A stretch of 64,000 nt of DNA from Oscillospiraceae bacterium (GCA_017427265.1 JAFRTG010000046.1:115533-179532); one strand, 5' to 3'. Positions 8,340 through 16,639 are shown, counted from the stretch's first letter. Numbers and translations: made by a program. The notes: generated by a model not told the origin, from the sequence alone.

Positions 8340-9488
8340 TCAATCCTCGTACTTGGATTCGATGCCGAAGTATTCCTCCAGACAAAGGCCGCTGTCATAG
8401 ATCTTTTTGGCCCAGTCCTTGCCGACATAGCGAATATGCCACGACTCGTACATATAACCGGTCTTATCCTCTTTGCCCTTCGGGAAACGAATGATAAAGC
8501 CGTATTTCCAGCAGTTTTCTGCAAGCCACTTCGCTTCCGGCGTATTGTGGAACGCAGCGCCTGCGCAGTTCAGATCCATTGCAAGGCCGGTCTGGTGCTC
8601 CGAATGTCCCGGCCGCGCGGAGTACGTGTCAGCCTCTGCCTTGCCGTCACGATTGACATAGTTATGATAAAGTGTATCCTGTTCTTCGTAACTCCGGAAA
8701 CCTGATACGATCGTGTACGTGTAACCTGCATCAGCTCCGGCCTTTTCCAGCTCGTGAAATGCATCCATCGTTTCCTTCGTCAGACCGCCCGGATTGTAGG
8801 TCTTCGGGAGCGCGTAGGTTTTGTTTGCAATCAGAATGCCGTGCACATAGGTTGCGCCGTCCTTCTCCTCAAGCCCGTCAACCTCTGCAGTATTCTTCGG
8901 TCTGGCGGTAGTCTGCGATGTTGCTGCAGTGGGTGCAGCTGTCGTTGCGGGGGCGTCCGGGTCTGCTACGCGAACCGATACCTCCGCGAACACATCCGGG
9001 TTGTTGACAGACGTCACCTTAATGATACAGCTGCCTGCACCGACCGGTGTGATGCGGCCGATATCGTCAACCGTTGCGACACTCTTGTCTGAGGACTCCC
9101 ACTTTTCCGATTTATCCTCTGCGTCCTCCGGGGTCATTGTGACGAGCGGCATGACGGTGTCGTCGCCGACCTTCATGACAACTTCGGTGAAGGAGAGCGA
9201 AATGCCCGTGACCGATCCGGGCGGAAGGCTGCGCTGGGTCGTGGTGGTGGTTTCGGTCGTGGTGGTCACCTCCGTGGTTACAGTCGTGCCGGGCTCTGTC
9301 TCGATCACAGAGGACTGCGCGGTGTTTTTCTCAGCGGCTGACCGGTCAAGGCCGGTCAGCACGAGCCATGTGCCGCCGCAGACGCCTGCGACTGCAATCA
9401 CTGTCAGCAGAAGCATCGGCAGAACAGATGATTTCTTTTTCTTTTTCCCGGCCGGTTTCCGGTTCGGATTTTGTGCCTTTTCTGTCAT
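8340..9488 (-). CDS. VanY-family D-Ala-D-Ala carboxypeptidase with Ig-like domain
   Basis: The protein has a Lys-rich cytoplasmic start, one transmembrane helix (about 22-44), a Thr-rich linker, a bacterial Ig-like (Big_2) domain (SLSFTEVVMKVGDD...), another linker and a C-terminal VanY peptidase domain. The zinc-peptidase signature is visible as SARPGHSEHQTGLAMDL and, near the end, ESWHIRYVG. It is probably anchored outside the membrane and trims peptidoglycan stem peptides. I chose ATG 9488 (382 residues) because GGAAAGGA sits correctly before it; an in-frame ATG at 9512 lacks a good site. Its promoter spacer resembles the Xre operators next door. Confidence 0.9.
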   Translation of the reverse strand: MTEKAQNPNRKPAGKKKKKSSVLPMLLLTVIAVAGVCGGTWLVLTGLDRSAAEKNTAQSSVIETEPGTTVTTEVTTTTETTTTTQRSLPPGSVTGISLSFTEVVMKVGDDTVMPLVTMTPEDAEDKSEKWESSDKSVATVDDIGRITPVGAGSCIIKVTSVNNPDVFAEVSVRVADPDAPATTAAPTAATSQTTARPKNTAEVDGLEEKDGATYVHGILIANKTYALPKTYNPGGLTKETMDAFHELEKAGADAGYTYTIVSGFRSYEEQDTLYHNYVNRDGKAEADTYSARPGHSEHQTGLAMDLNCAGAAFHNTPEAKWLAENCWKYGFIIRFPKGKEDKTGYMYESWHIRYVGKDWAKKIYDSGLCLEEYFGIESKYED

Positions 9489-9569
9489 TTCGTGTTCCTT
9501 TCCGGTTTTCATACAGCATGGCTATACTTTGAACCTTTATTTGATGTGTACTGCAAACAGTACGCTACT

Positions 9570-9598
9570 ATTATAGCACATTTTGCGGCATTTGTCAC
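9570..9598 (-). promoter_or_regulatory. Promoter of the VanY-like gene with operator-like spacer
   Basis: On the minus strand GTGACA (9598-9593), 17-bp spacer, TATAAT (9575-9570). The spacer region 9574-9590 reads TAGCACA-TTT-TGCGGCA, whose right half matches the Xre operator TGCGGTA. Downstream lies a second small palindrome GTACTG-CAAA-CAGTAC (9548-9563). Confidence 0.65.
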
Positions 9599-9633
9599 GG
9601 ACAATTCTGCTTTTTTTGAATCTTTATAAAATT

Positions 9634-9870
9634 TTAATCTGTTGTATGAGACAGCACGGAATAGTGGCAGCGCTCTGCGGTCAGTCCGAGCAGATAGTCC
9701 ACGTTCGTATGGTGGAATTCAGCCAGCGCGATCAGCACGGCCGTCGGGATGTCCCGCTGCCCCAGCTCATAGTTGCTGTAAACCTGCTGCGAGCAGTGCA
9801 GATATTCCGCGACGTCGCGCTGCTTTAAGTCGGCGTCCTCCCGCAAATCCCGGATGCGATGATAAACCAT
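9634..9870 (-). CDS. Xre-family transcriptional regulator
   Basis: This 78-residue protein is essentially one helix-turn-helix domain of the Cro/C1 type: RIRDLREDADLKQRDVAEYL followed by a YSNYELGQRDIP recognition region. ATG 9870 is chosen because it follows a perfect AAGGAGG; the longer frame upstream has no ribosome site. It is divergent from the zinc-ribbon gene at 10084. Palindromes of one type lie in its own promoter, in that of 10084 and, weakly, in the VanY-like gene promoter, so it probably represses all three. That is inference. Confidence 0.9.
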   Translation of the reverse strand: MVYHRIRDLREDADLKQRDVAEYLHCSQQVYSNYELGQRDIPTAVLIALAEFHHTNVDYLLGLTAERCHYSVLSHTTD

Positions 9871-9900
9871 ATTGAAATCCTCCTTTTTTCGGATGATTTC

Positions 9901-9954
9901 AATATAGCACACCGCATTTTGTTGTATGCTAGTTTACTGCATATTGCAGTAAAC
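9901..9954 (-). promoter_or_regulatory. xre promoter with two operator-like palindromes
   Basis: The minus-strand -10 TATATT (9906-9901) belongs to the xre gene. Within the spacer, 9910-9926 reads CACCGCA-TTT-TGTTGTA. Upstream, 9932-9954 is a perfect 10-3-10 palindrome whose centre is TACTGCA-TAT-TGCAGTA. Both share the 7-3-7 layout of the site at 10019-10035. Confidence 0.65.
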
Positions 9955-10010
9955 GGAGACACGCAAGCTGTCGGACTTGCACAAATTTTGTTTGTTTGTT
10001 GAATTATATA

Positions 10011-10039
10011 TTGACTTTTACTGCATTTTGCGGTATAAT
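10011..10039 (+). promoter_or_regulatory. Promoter of the 10084 gene with operator in the spacer
   Basis: TTGACT (10011-10016), 17-bp spacer, TATAAT (10034-10039). The palindrome TACTGCA-TTT-TGCGGTA occupies 10019-10035, almost the whole spacer, so a bound repressor would exclude RNA polymerase. Confidence 0.75.
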
Positions 10040-10083
10040 AAAAGCAATAAATCGGAGGATGTTCTTCCGTGAGAAAGTGAGGT

Positions 10084-11088
10084 ATGAATATGATGATTTG
10101 TAATCATTGCGGCCAGCAGGTTCAGGACGGAGCTGCACAATGCCCGTTTTGCGGTGCACCTTTGATGCAGCAGATGTATCAGCAAAATGCAGCGCCGAAT
10201 CCACAGTTTGCGCCAAATATGAATGCGCCGCAGCAAGCGCCGAAGAAAAAACACGGCTGCCTCATTGCGGTTTTGGTTGTTGCCGGTCTCGGTTTTATCG
10301 GAATGCTTGGCGGTGCAGGGAAAACAAGGCAGAAGGATTCTGCTAAAGTTGAAGTGGAATCAAGCGAAGCGGCACCGGCGGAAAAGGACGCTGCCTCAGT
10401 TTCGGATGTTGATTCCGAGTCAACAGTGACAGAAGAAAGTTCAACGGAATCGAAAGATGAAAAGAATCGTTTTTCTTATGAAGTGACAAATACCAATTTC
10501 GGTTACTATACTAATTCAATCGGAGATATTGAATATTACGGTTATGTTGAGATTTTGAACACGGGTTCAACGAATCTTTATCTGGATGACTGTACGTTTG
10601 ATTTGGAAGATAATGACGGGCATCTTTTGCAGAGCGATGATTTTATTTTCAGCAGTCCGGATATTATTGCACCGGGAGAAAAAGGATACTTTTATAACGG
10701 TCTGGGCTCCAACCTGATAGATAAGAATGTATCTATGGATAATGGAATCAAATTGGTGCCGAACTTTAAGGTTGAAGAAGCGCGCGGTGAAATCGTTGAT
10801 TATGATATTTCGGATACGGATATGAGAACAGATGATTACGGTGAAATCAAAATCACCGGTCGTATAACCAACAATACAGATCAGGATGACAGCTTGGTAA
10901 GTATCGCGCTTATTCTGTATGACAGTGAAGGAAAAGTATTAGCAATTACCGGAACAAGTGTCATGGATTTGCCGGCTGGATCAACGCAAAGTTTTGAAGG
11001 AAGTACAATGTTTGCTGACGACGCGGCAACCCCGGATAAGGTTGCATCCTATGCGGTCGTTGCAAGAAAAAATTGCATGCAGTTCTAA
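10084..11088 (+). CDS. Zinc-ribbon membrane protein with FxLYD-like extracellular domains
   Basis: This 334-residue protein has an N-terminal zinc ribbon (CNHCG...CPFCG), a Gln/Pro-rich linker, one transmembrane helix (about 58-76), an acidic Ser/Glu linker and two beta-rich repeats resembling FxLYD/DUF5067 domains (VEILNTGSTNLYL, ITGRITNNTDQDD). Its base composition is visibly more AT-rich than that of the neighbouring aro genes, which hints at separate ancestry. The start follows a GTGAGG site, and an in-frame ATG lies 6 bp further on. Its promoter carries the Xre operator, so it is probably the regulated target. Confidence 0.75.
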   Translation: MNMMICNHCGQQVQDGAAQCPFCGAPLMQQMYQQNAAPNPQFAPNMNAPQQAPKKKHGCLIAVLVVAGLGFIGMLGGAGKTRQKDSAKVEVESSEAAPAEKDAASVSDVDSESTVTEESSTESKDEKNRFSYEVTNTNFGYYTNSIGDIEYYGYVEILNTGSTNLYLDDCTFDLEDNDGHLLQSDDFIFSSPDIIAPGEKGYFYNGLGSNLIDKNVSMDNGIKLVPNFKVEEARGEIVDYDISDTDMRTDDYGEIKITGRITNNTDQDDSLVSIALILYDSEGKVLAITGTSVMDLPAGSTQSFEGSTMFADDAATPDKVASYAVVARKNCMQF

Positions 11089-11091
11089 AAC

Positions 11092-11132
11092 ACTCCCCGT
11101 CCCGGAAGCACCCGGAGCGGGGATTCTATCAT
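11092..11132 (+). terminator. Terminator-like hairpin after the 10084 gene
   Basis: TCCCCG-TC-CCGG pairs with CCGG-AG-CGGGGA around an AAGCAC loop, followed by a short T-containing stretch. It is weaker than the other terminators here. Confidence 0.55.
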
Positions 11133-11146
11133 CTCAAAAGCGGATT

Positions 11147-11194
11147 CCAAAGGATTCAATCCTTTGGCGAGGGGGTTGGGGGCGAGGAGCCCCC
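11147..11194 (-). repeat. Palindromic element at the 3' end of the aro operon
   Basis: A perfect palindrome (CCAAAGGATT, one central base, AATCCTTTGG; 11147-11167) is followed by GGGGGTTGGGGGCGAGGAGCCCCC. It looks like an interspersed repeat of this bacterial group and lies right after the last gene of the aro operon, where it may stabilise or terminate the transcript. Confidence 0.5.
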
Positions 11195-11197
11195 ATT

Positions 11198-11638
11198 TCA
11201 ATCCATCGGAGATATCTTATTCACCAGAATGTGAAGGCCCTCGATGTAGCCGGGGAAGCCCTTGCCCTTGACTGTTGCAATGCAGGCCTGCCGGATATAC
11301 GAGATTTTCCGGAACTCGTCGCGCGTGTCGGGGTCTGAGATGTGCACTTCGACCGTCGGAATCTGCACGGCCTTGACCGCGTCCAGCAGTGCGACGCTTG
11401 TATGCGTATACGCCGCCGGATTGATGAGAATGCCGTCTGCGCGGCCGTATGCCGACTGGATTTTGTCCACAAGGTCGCCCTCGTGGTTCGACTGATAACA
11501 CTCCACCGTGATGCCGAGGCGCTCCGCCTCCGTTTCGATCATGGCCGTCAGGTCGGCGAGCGTCTGTGTGCCGTAATGCTCCGGCTCACGGATTCCCAGC
11601 ATGTTCAAATTCGGCCCATTCAGCACGAGTATATGCAC
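11198..11638 (-). CDS. aroQ: Type II 3-dehydroquinate dehydratase
   Basis: This 146-residue enzyme has the normal length for type II dehydroquinase, which converts 3-dehydroquinate to 3-dehydroshikimate in the shikimate pathway. Family motifs are visible: LVLNGPNLNMLGIREPEHYG with the catalytic Tyr, YQSNHEGDLVDKI, INPAAYTHTSVALLDA and VEVHISDP. I chose GTG 11638 because GGAGGG precedes it and the protein then starts where the family starts. This start lies 53 bp inside the end of the upstream aroE-aroK gene. It is the last gene of the operon. Confidence 0.93.
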   Translation of the reverse strand: MHILVLNGPNLNMLGIREPEHYGTQTLADLTAMIETEAERLGITVECYQSNHEGDLVDKIQSAYGRADGILINPAAYTHTSVALLDAVKAVQIPTVEVHISDPDTRDEFRKISYIRQACIATVKGKGFPGYIEGLHILVNKISPMD

Positions 11639-12875
11639 AAAAATCCCTCCAAATCTCCTGCGCCGCATCCGCCGGCGCTTTGTTGTTTTCGATCGCAGTA
11701 TCTGCAAACTTCTGATACAGCGGCATCCGAACCGCTGCCATTGCGTTGAGGTCGGCACCCTGCGAGAGCGGCCGTCCTTCGCGGCTCAGCTGGTCGATCG
11801 GACGGCAGATCTGATAAATGCGGCCGTTGCTGCGGAGCGGCGCTTCGTTCTCTGCGCGTGTGACCACACCGCCGCCCGTGACAAGAATCACGCCGCGGTT
11901 TGCACTCTGCTCCCGCACGACCTCCGATTCGATTTTGCGGAACGTGTCCTCGCCGCCCTCTGCAAAGATCTCCGGAATCGGTTTGCCGGCCTTGCGGACG
12001 ATTTCTGCGTCAAGGTCGATCACGGTTCTGCCGGTCAGCTGACCGAGCGCCTCGCCGATGCAGGACTTGCCGCTGCCGGGCATTCCGATCAGTACGATAT
12101 CTTCGGCATCCGCCTGCATTTTTGCGCCGATTTCCGCGATTTTTGCATCGTCAATCGGCTGCCCGAAGAAGTGCTCTGCGGCCTGCTTGGCTTGTGCGAC
12201 CAGCATCGTCAGGCCGCCGGCATACGGGATGCCGCGTTCTTTTGCCTGCAGCAGAAGCGCTGTCCGCTGCGGATTGTAGATGACCTCCGCGACGCCGCGC
12301 AGGTTCGGGAACTGCGACAGATCAACCAGCGATCTGCCCGCGTTCGGGTACATGCCGACCGGCGTTGCGTTGACAATCAGCGTCGTATCTGCAAAGAATT
12401 TCGGCAGATCGTCATACGTGTACTCCGTGCCGGAAAGATCAAGGACGGTCAGCGACGCACAGCCGTCGAGCTTTGCAATCGCCTGAATGGTCTGCGAGAC
12501 GCCGCCGTTTCCGAGCACAAGCACGTTTGCACCTTCAAAGGAGAGCCCGCCTGCACGCATCATGCAGCGCAGACCGTAGGCATCCGTGTTGTAGCCCTTC
12601 CATGTGCCGTCCGGCTGCCGGACAAGCGTATTCACGCTGCCGATGGCCTCTGCAAGCGGATCGAGCGTTTTGCAGAGCGGGATGACGTTGATCTTATACG
12701 GAATGGTGACATTGAGCGCCTTTAAGCGCGTATCTGCGAGAAAAACCGGAAGCTCGTCCGGCTCCAGCTCATAGAGCGAATACTGCGGATTGCCGAGCGC
12801 CGCGTGAATCTCCGGCGAAATGCTGTGACCGAGCTTCCGCCCGATCAGGCCATACGGTGTTTTGAATTCAGTCAT
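11586..12875 (-). CDS. aroE/aroK: Shikimate dehydrogenase - shikimate kinase fusion
   Basis: This 429-residue protein joins two consecutive pathway enzymes. Residues 1 to about 260 are shikimate dehydrogenase, with GHSISPEIH, the catalytic-Lys segment LNVTIPYK, NTDAYG, a glycine-rich VLGNGGVSQTIQ nucleotide loop and ATPVGMYP. Residues from about 262 are shikimate kinase, with Walker A GMPGSGKS, the IDLDAEI and FRKIESEV segments, a TGGGVV glycine motif and a GRPLS lid segment. The product would take 3-dehydroshikimate to shikimate 3-phosphate. The neighbours aroQ and aroA act just before and after, so the fusion fits the operon. The C-terminal tail overlaps the aroQ start. Confidence 0.95.
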   Translation of the reverse strand: MTEFKTPYGLIGRKLGHSISPEIHAALGNPQYSLYELEPDELPVFLADTRLKALNVTIPYKINVIPLCKTLDPLAEAIGSVNTLVRQPDGTWKGYNTDAYGLRCMMRAGGLSFEGANVLVLGNGGVSQTIQAIAKLDGCASLTVLDLSGTEYTYDDLPKFFADTTLIVNATPVGMYPNAGRSLVDLSQFPNLRGVAEVIYNPQRTALLLQAKERGIPYAGGLTMLVAQAKQAAEHFFGQPIDDAKIAEIGAKMQADAEDIVLIGMPGSGKSCIGEALGQLTGRTVIDLDAEIVRKAGKPIPEIFAEGGEDTFRKIESEVVREQSANRGVILVTGGGVVTRAENEAPLRSNGRIYQICRPIDQLSREGRPLSQGADLNAMAAVRMPLYQKFADTAIENNKAPADAAQEIWRDFCAYTRAEWAEFEHAGNP

Positions 12876-12885
12876 GTGAATCTCC

Positions 12886-13275
12886 TTATTTCTGAAAGCT
12901 GCCGATTTCGATCAAATTGCCCTCGGGGTCTGCGACATAGCAGGTGCGCTGTCCCCACAGCATAGTCTGCGGGGCCATGACAGGCTCCGCGCCTGCTGCG
13001 ACAACTCTTGCAAATTCTGCATCGACACCCGCATAATTTCCGGCATTGAGCGCAATTTCATAGTGCCCGATTCTGCCGGAGGCGTATGTAAACTGTTGCT
13101 GCGTCATCTGCTCGAAATCGCTGCGGCGATAAAGCAGAAACAGCGTGCCGTCCTTTTCCAGAAAAACATTTGAGGTGTTTTCGTCCTCTTTGATCGCAAA
13201 GCCGAGGACGTCGCGGTAAAAACGTACCATAACCGCCATATCCTTGACAAAAATGCCGAAGCCGTCTAAATGCAT
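12886..13275 (-). CDS. VOC-superfamily (glyoxalase/dioxygenase-like) protein
   Basis: This 129-residue single-module protein has two beta-alpha-beta-beta-beta halves typical of the vicinal-oxygen-chelate fold: an FVKDMAVMVRFYRDVLGF start, IGHYEIAL in the middle, and a TCYVADPEGNLIEIGSF ending with the last metal ligand Glu. Substrate unknown. ATG 13275 follows AAAGGAG; longer upstream frames lack a site. It is co-oriented and closely spaced within the aro operon, but there is no evidence that it acts on aromatic intermediates. Confidence 0.85.
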   Translation of the reverse strand: MHLDGFGIFVKDMAVMVRFYRDVLGFAIKEDENTSNVFLEKDGTLFLLYRRSDFEQMTQQQFTYASGRIGHYEIALNAGNYAGVDAEFARVVAAGAEPVMAPQTMLWGQRTCYVADPEGNLIEIGSFQK

Positions 13276-13289
13276 GAGAGCTCCTTTCA

Positions 13290-13962
13290 TTACTGATCGT
13301 TGACGAATAAAAATGTACGCGGAATGGAGGGCACGAGCCGGAAGGTCTCGCAGCAATATTCTCCGTCTTTGGTCACGGGTCTCGCGGACGGTTTCTCTTC
13401 GGTACGCTCGCCCTCCGGTACAGTTGCAAAGCGTGTGTGCTTGTTCTGATAGCTTTGATCATCGAAATCCGTGATGTTCCTGCACGGATAAAACAGGTGC
13501 AGCCAGACGATCTGATCAGCCGAGACATGATATGCCTTGGATGCGATGGAAGCATGTCGGGTACCGGCACCGTCAAAGACGGAGGGATCCGGCGGGGTGA
13601 TCTCCTCAAAATGCGGCGTGCAAGCTATTGGTTGACCGGCATCAAAATGCGGATCATCGCTGACGATCCAGAAGAAATCTCCGAACTGCTGTAGCTGATA
13701 GTCGTGAAATTCGGCCTGATACACAGGCGGATTGCCCGTGCGTGTCAGCTTCCGGTACTGCGGACAGCAGACAGGCAGTCTCGCCTGCAGACCGCACCTC
13801 AGCTGAGAATCCGTATTTTCCCTGAATATAGCGCACGGCATTTTCAGCCCCCTGTGCTTCCCACTGCGCATTCAACGCACGCTGTTCCTTGCTGTAGCAC
13901 GATGTCAGCAGCAAGGAACAGAGGGCAGACAGCGTACATAACCTACGCAGATGATAGTGCAT
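13290..13962 (-). pseudogene. Lipoprotein gene interrupted by a frameshift
   Basis: The first part (from ATG 13962, behind GGAGGTGGGAAT) encodes a signal peptide with lipobox LLTSC and about 80 further residues. The frame then runs into unrelated Ser/Arg-rich sequence and stops at 13654. A coding-like continuation exists in another frame, open from 13871 and clearly protein-like from about 13750 to the stop at 13290 (VYQAEFHDYQLQQFGDFFWI...). Joining the frames around 13745-13790 gives one lipoprotein of about 220 residues. It is either a decayed gene or a sequencing or assembly indel. Function unknown; it lies between pheA and the VOC gene. Confidence 0.7.
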
Positions 13963-13999
13963 ATTCCCACCTCCGAATCAGGCGGATATTGTGGAACGC

Positions 14000-15145
14000 T
14001 CAGCCGATCATTTCGGTATAATTGCCGAGCAGCGTAAACGAATCGCAGGAGCGCTCCAGCTCGCAGAGCAGACCGAGCACGCCTTCCTGATGCAGATTGC
14101 ACTCAAGATCCATATAAAAGCGGTACGAGAAATTCGTGCCGGGGATCGGCATACTTTCCAGCTTGCACATGTTGATGCCGAGCGCAGAAATCTTTGCGAT
14201 GATCTGATTCAGCGCGCCGGGCGAGTTTGCGCAGTTGACGAGAATGCTCATGCGGTCGGCGCCGGCATAGCACGCAGCGCCCTTTGTGATACATAAAAAG
14301 CGCGTATCATTGTTGCTTTCGTTCTGAATCTGATCGGTGAGAACGGAGAGCGAATAGAGCTTTGCACAGGCCTCTCCGGCAATCGCCGCAACCGATTTGT
14401 CATGCGCTTCTGCAGCGCGCTGCGCAGCGTGCGCGGTACTCGTACAGGGGATCACATCGACACCGAGCTCCTGCAGGAAGCGGCTGCACTGTCCGGCGGC
14501 CTGTTCATGCGTATAAACCGTTTTGAGATCGGAGAGCTGCGCGTCCGGCTGCGTCAGCAGAACGTGACGGATCAGCTGGCGGACGCTGCGGACAATGCAG
14601 ATATCCGGTTCGCGGAGCAGATCGTAAACCTGCCGCACAGAGCCCTGTACGCTGTTTTCAACCGGTAAGATGCCGAATTGGCAGAGCCCCGCCTGTACTG
14701 CGTGTACAACTGCCGCAAACCCGTCCATGAAGATAATATTGCCTTTTGGGAAAAGACGGTCGGCAGCGGCGCCTGCATGGCTACCTTCTACGCCGGAGAC
14801 AGCAACGCGGCCGGACTGCGGGAAGATCGCCTGCTCGTGCGCACACATGGCTGCAACACGCGCAGCGACGCTCGTGGCAGGAATCAGCTGAGCGGCCTGT
14901 CTGGCGCGGGAAAGCTCCAGAATCAGGCGAAAGAGCTGGTGTGCGGAATCACCGAATTCAGCTCCGGATTTTTCGCGTATCTGCATCAAAATCTGACGCT
15001 CCCGGACGGGATCGTAAAGCGGACGCGAAGGATCGCGCTTTTTGATATCGGCGACCTTGTCAATGAGCGACATGCGTTGCAGAAACAGATTGAGCAGCTG
15101 CGAATCAATGCTGTCCAGCTGCGAACGGATTTCTGTTAATTCCAT
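14000..15145 (-). CDS. pheA: Bifunctional chorismate mutase / prephenate dehydratase (P-protein)
   Basis: This 381-residue protein opens with an AroQ-class chorismate mutase helix bundle (LTEIRSQLDSIDSQLLNLFLQR, residues about 1-85), followed by a prephenate dehydratase domain and a C-terminal ACT domain. The ACT domain is marked by NSPGALNQIIAKISALGINMCKLESMPI, the ESRP-like site that normally binds phenylalanine, here with ESMP in place of ESRP. It commits chorismate to phenylalanine. Start at ATG 15145 after AAAGGAG. In the dehydratase domain the usual TRF motif appears as NNDTRFLCI. The ESRP to ESMP change may affect feedback inhibition, which is inference. Confidence 0.95.
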   Translation of the reverse strand: MELTEIRSQLDSIDSQLLNLFLQRMSLIDKVADIKKRDPSRPLYDPVRERQILMQIREKSGAEFGDSAHQLFRLILELSRARQAAQLIPATSVAARVAAMCAHEQAIFPQSGRVAVSGVEGSHAGAAADRLFPKGNIIFMDGFAAVVHAVQAGLCQFGILPVENSVQGSVRQVYDLLREPDICIVRSVRQLIRHVLLTQPDAQLSDLKTVYTHEQAAGQCSRFLQELGVDVIPCTSTAHAAQRAAEAHDKSVAAIAGEACAKLYSLSVLTDQIQNESNNDTRFLCITKGAACYAGADRMSILVNCANSPGALNQIIAKISALGINMCKLESMPIPGTNFSYRFYMDLECNLHQEGVLGLLCELERSCDSFTLLGNYTEMIG

Positions 15146-15156
15146 AGAAAACTCCT

Positions 15157-15486
15157 TTATTTACGTTTGTTTTTTTCTCCCATCAAGACTGCCGTGCATA
15201 GCACATAGATGACAGTTACAGGCAGCAGAACAGCATTCACGAGAAACAGCTTGCTGTTATGGAAGAATATTGCTGCGGCATTGACCAGCATGATGACCCC
15301 TACAAGTATCATCACAACACCGCTCTGACGATAATAAGGCTTCGGATCCGGCTTTTCCGTTTGGTCACCGGGATACAGGTTGTTCAGCAGCGGCCCGCGG
15401 CACGAAAGCTGTCTGCCGCCGACGAGAAAGGCTGCAAATGCCACTGCAACCAGAATGAACAGCGTCACAATTTCACCGATACTCAT
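15157..15486 (-). CDS. Small membrane protein in the aro operon
   Basis: This 109-residue protein has three hydrophobic helices (about 6-24, 55-75 and 80-102) and a basic tail. No family recognised. It sits between aroC and pheA with short gaps (40 and 11 bp), so it is probably co-transcribed. Its ribosome site (AGAAG) is weak. Confidence 0.6.
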   Translation of the reverse strand: MSIGEIVTLFILVAVAFAAFLVGGRQLSCRGPLLNNLYPGDQTEKPDPKPYYRQSGVVMILVGVIMLVNAAAIFFHNSKLFLVNAVLLPVTVIYVLCTAVLMGEKNKRK

Positions 15487-15526
15487 ATCTGAGACTTCTG
15501 TTTCATATGCAGAAAATCACGATGCT

Positions 15527-16639
15527 TCATGTTTTTTCACTGACATTTGAAAAGGAATCGCTGCAGCAGAGCATCGCATCGAGAGCGACAAGCGCTGCAA
15601 CGGCTTCCACCACGGGGACTGCACGCTGCGCAATGCAAGGATCGTGGCGGCCCTTAATTTCCAGCACTGTATCTGCTCCGTCGGGCAGAGAAACGGTCTG
15701 CTGCGGCTTCGAGATCGACGGTGTCGGCTTGATCGCAACACGGAACCGCACCGGCATACCGGTTGTGATACCGCCGAGAATGCCGCCGTTACGGTTCGTG
15801 TTTGTAATGATATTGCCGTTTTCGTCCGTGCAGAACGGATCATTTGCAGCGGAGCCGCGCATTTCCGAAAGAGCAAAACCGTCTCCGAATTCAAGCCCCT
15901 TGACCGCCGGAATGCCGAAGAGCGCCCGCGCCAGACGGTTTTCCATGCCGTCAAACATCGGGTCACCGAGACCGGCCGGAAGCCCGGTTACAACGCATTC
16001 GATTGTGCCGCCGATGGAATCCTGATCTTCTCGCGCAGCAAGAATCTCCGCCTGCATTTTTTCGCCCTGCGTGTCAGAAATGACGGGGAACATTTTATCT
16101 GCAATCTCAGCAAAGAGCGCCTGATCGGGCAGCATCGGGAACGGATCGTCCTTGACAGATCCGATGGATGATAAGTGCGCACCTACGTATATTCCACGCC
16201 GTTCAAGGGCTTGCAGTGCCATTGCGCCGACAGCGCAGAGCGGCGCCGTCAGACGCCCCGAAAAATGACCGCCGCCGCGCATATCCGCATGACCGTGCCA
16301 TTTCCGATAAGCCGTAAAATCAGCATGGGACGGACGCGGCTTGAGGACAAGATTGTTATAATCCCCGGAGCGGGTATTCGTATTCGCAATCCGGATGCAC
16401 ACCGGAAAACCGGTCGTTTTATTCTCGAAAATACCGGAGACAAACTCCGGAATGTCCGGTTCCCTGCGGGAAGTCGAGAGTGCATTTCGACCGCCCTGAC
16501 GGCGTTCCATAAAACGAAGCAAGCGGTCGGTGTAGATTGTCTCGCCGGCCGGAAATCCCTCTGCCACTGCACCGATGCCGTTGCCGTGGGACTCACCGAA
16601 CACGGAAATGCGCAGGCGTTCGCCAAATTGAGAAGCCAT
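15527..16639 (-). CDS. aroC: Chorismate synthase
   Basis: This 370-residue enzyme makes chorismate from 5-enolpyruvylshikimate 3-phosphate, using reduced FMN. Family signatures are visible: GESHGNGIGAVAEGFPAG near the N-terminus, RRQGG, the central RPSHADFTAYRKWHGHADMRGGGHFSGR segment (shorter spans of which define the family), and GGITTGMPVRFRVAIKPTPSI near the C-terminus. The start follows AAAGGAGG. It lies downstream of aroA in the operon. Confidence 0.97.
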   Translation of the reverse strand: MASQFGERLRISVFGESHGNGIGAVAEGFPAGETIYTDRLLRFMERRQGGRNALSTSRREPDIPEFVSGIFENKTTGFPVCIRIANTNTRSGDYNNLVLKPRPSHADFTAYRKWHGHADMRGGGHFSGRLTAPLCAVGAMALQALERRGIYVGAHLSSIGSVKDDPFPMLPDQALFAEIADKMFPVISDTQGEKMQAEILAAREDQDSIGGTIECVVTGLPAGLGDPMFDGMENRLARALFGIPAVKGLEFGDGFALSEMRGSAANDPFCTDENGNIITNTNRNGGILGGITTGMPVRFRVAIKPTPSISKPQQTVSLPDGADTVLEIKGRHDPCIAQRAVPVVEAVAALVALDAMLCCSDSFSNVSEKT

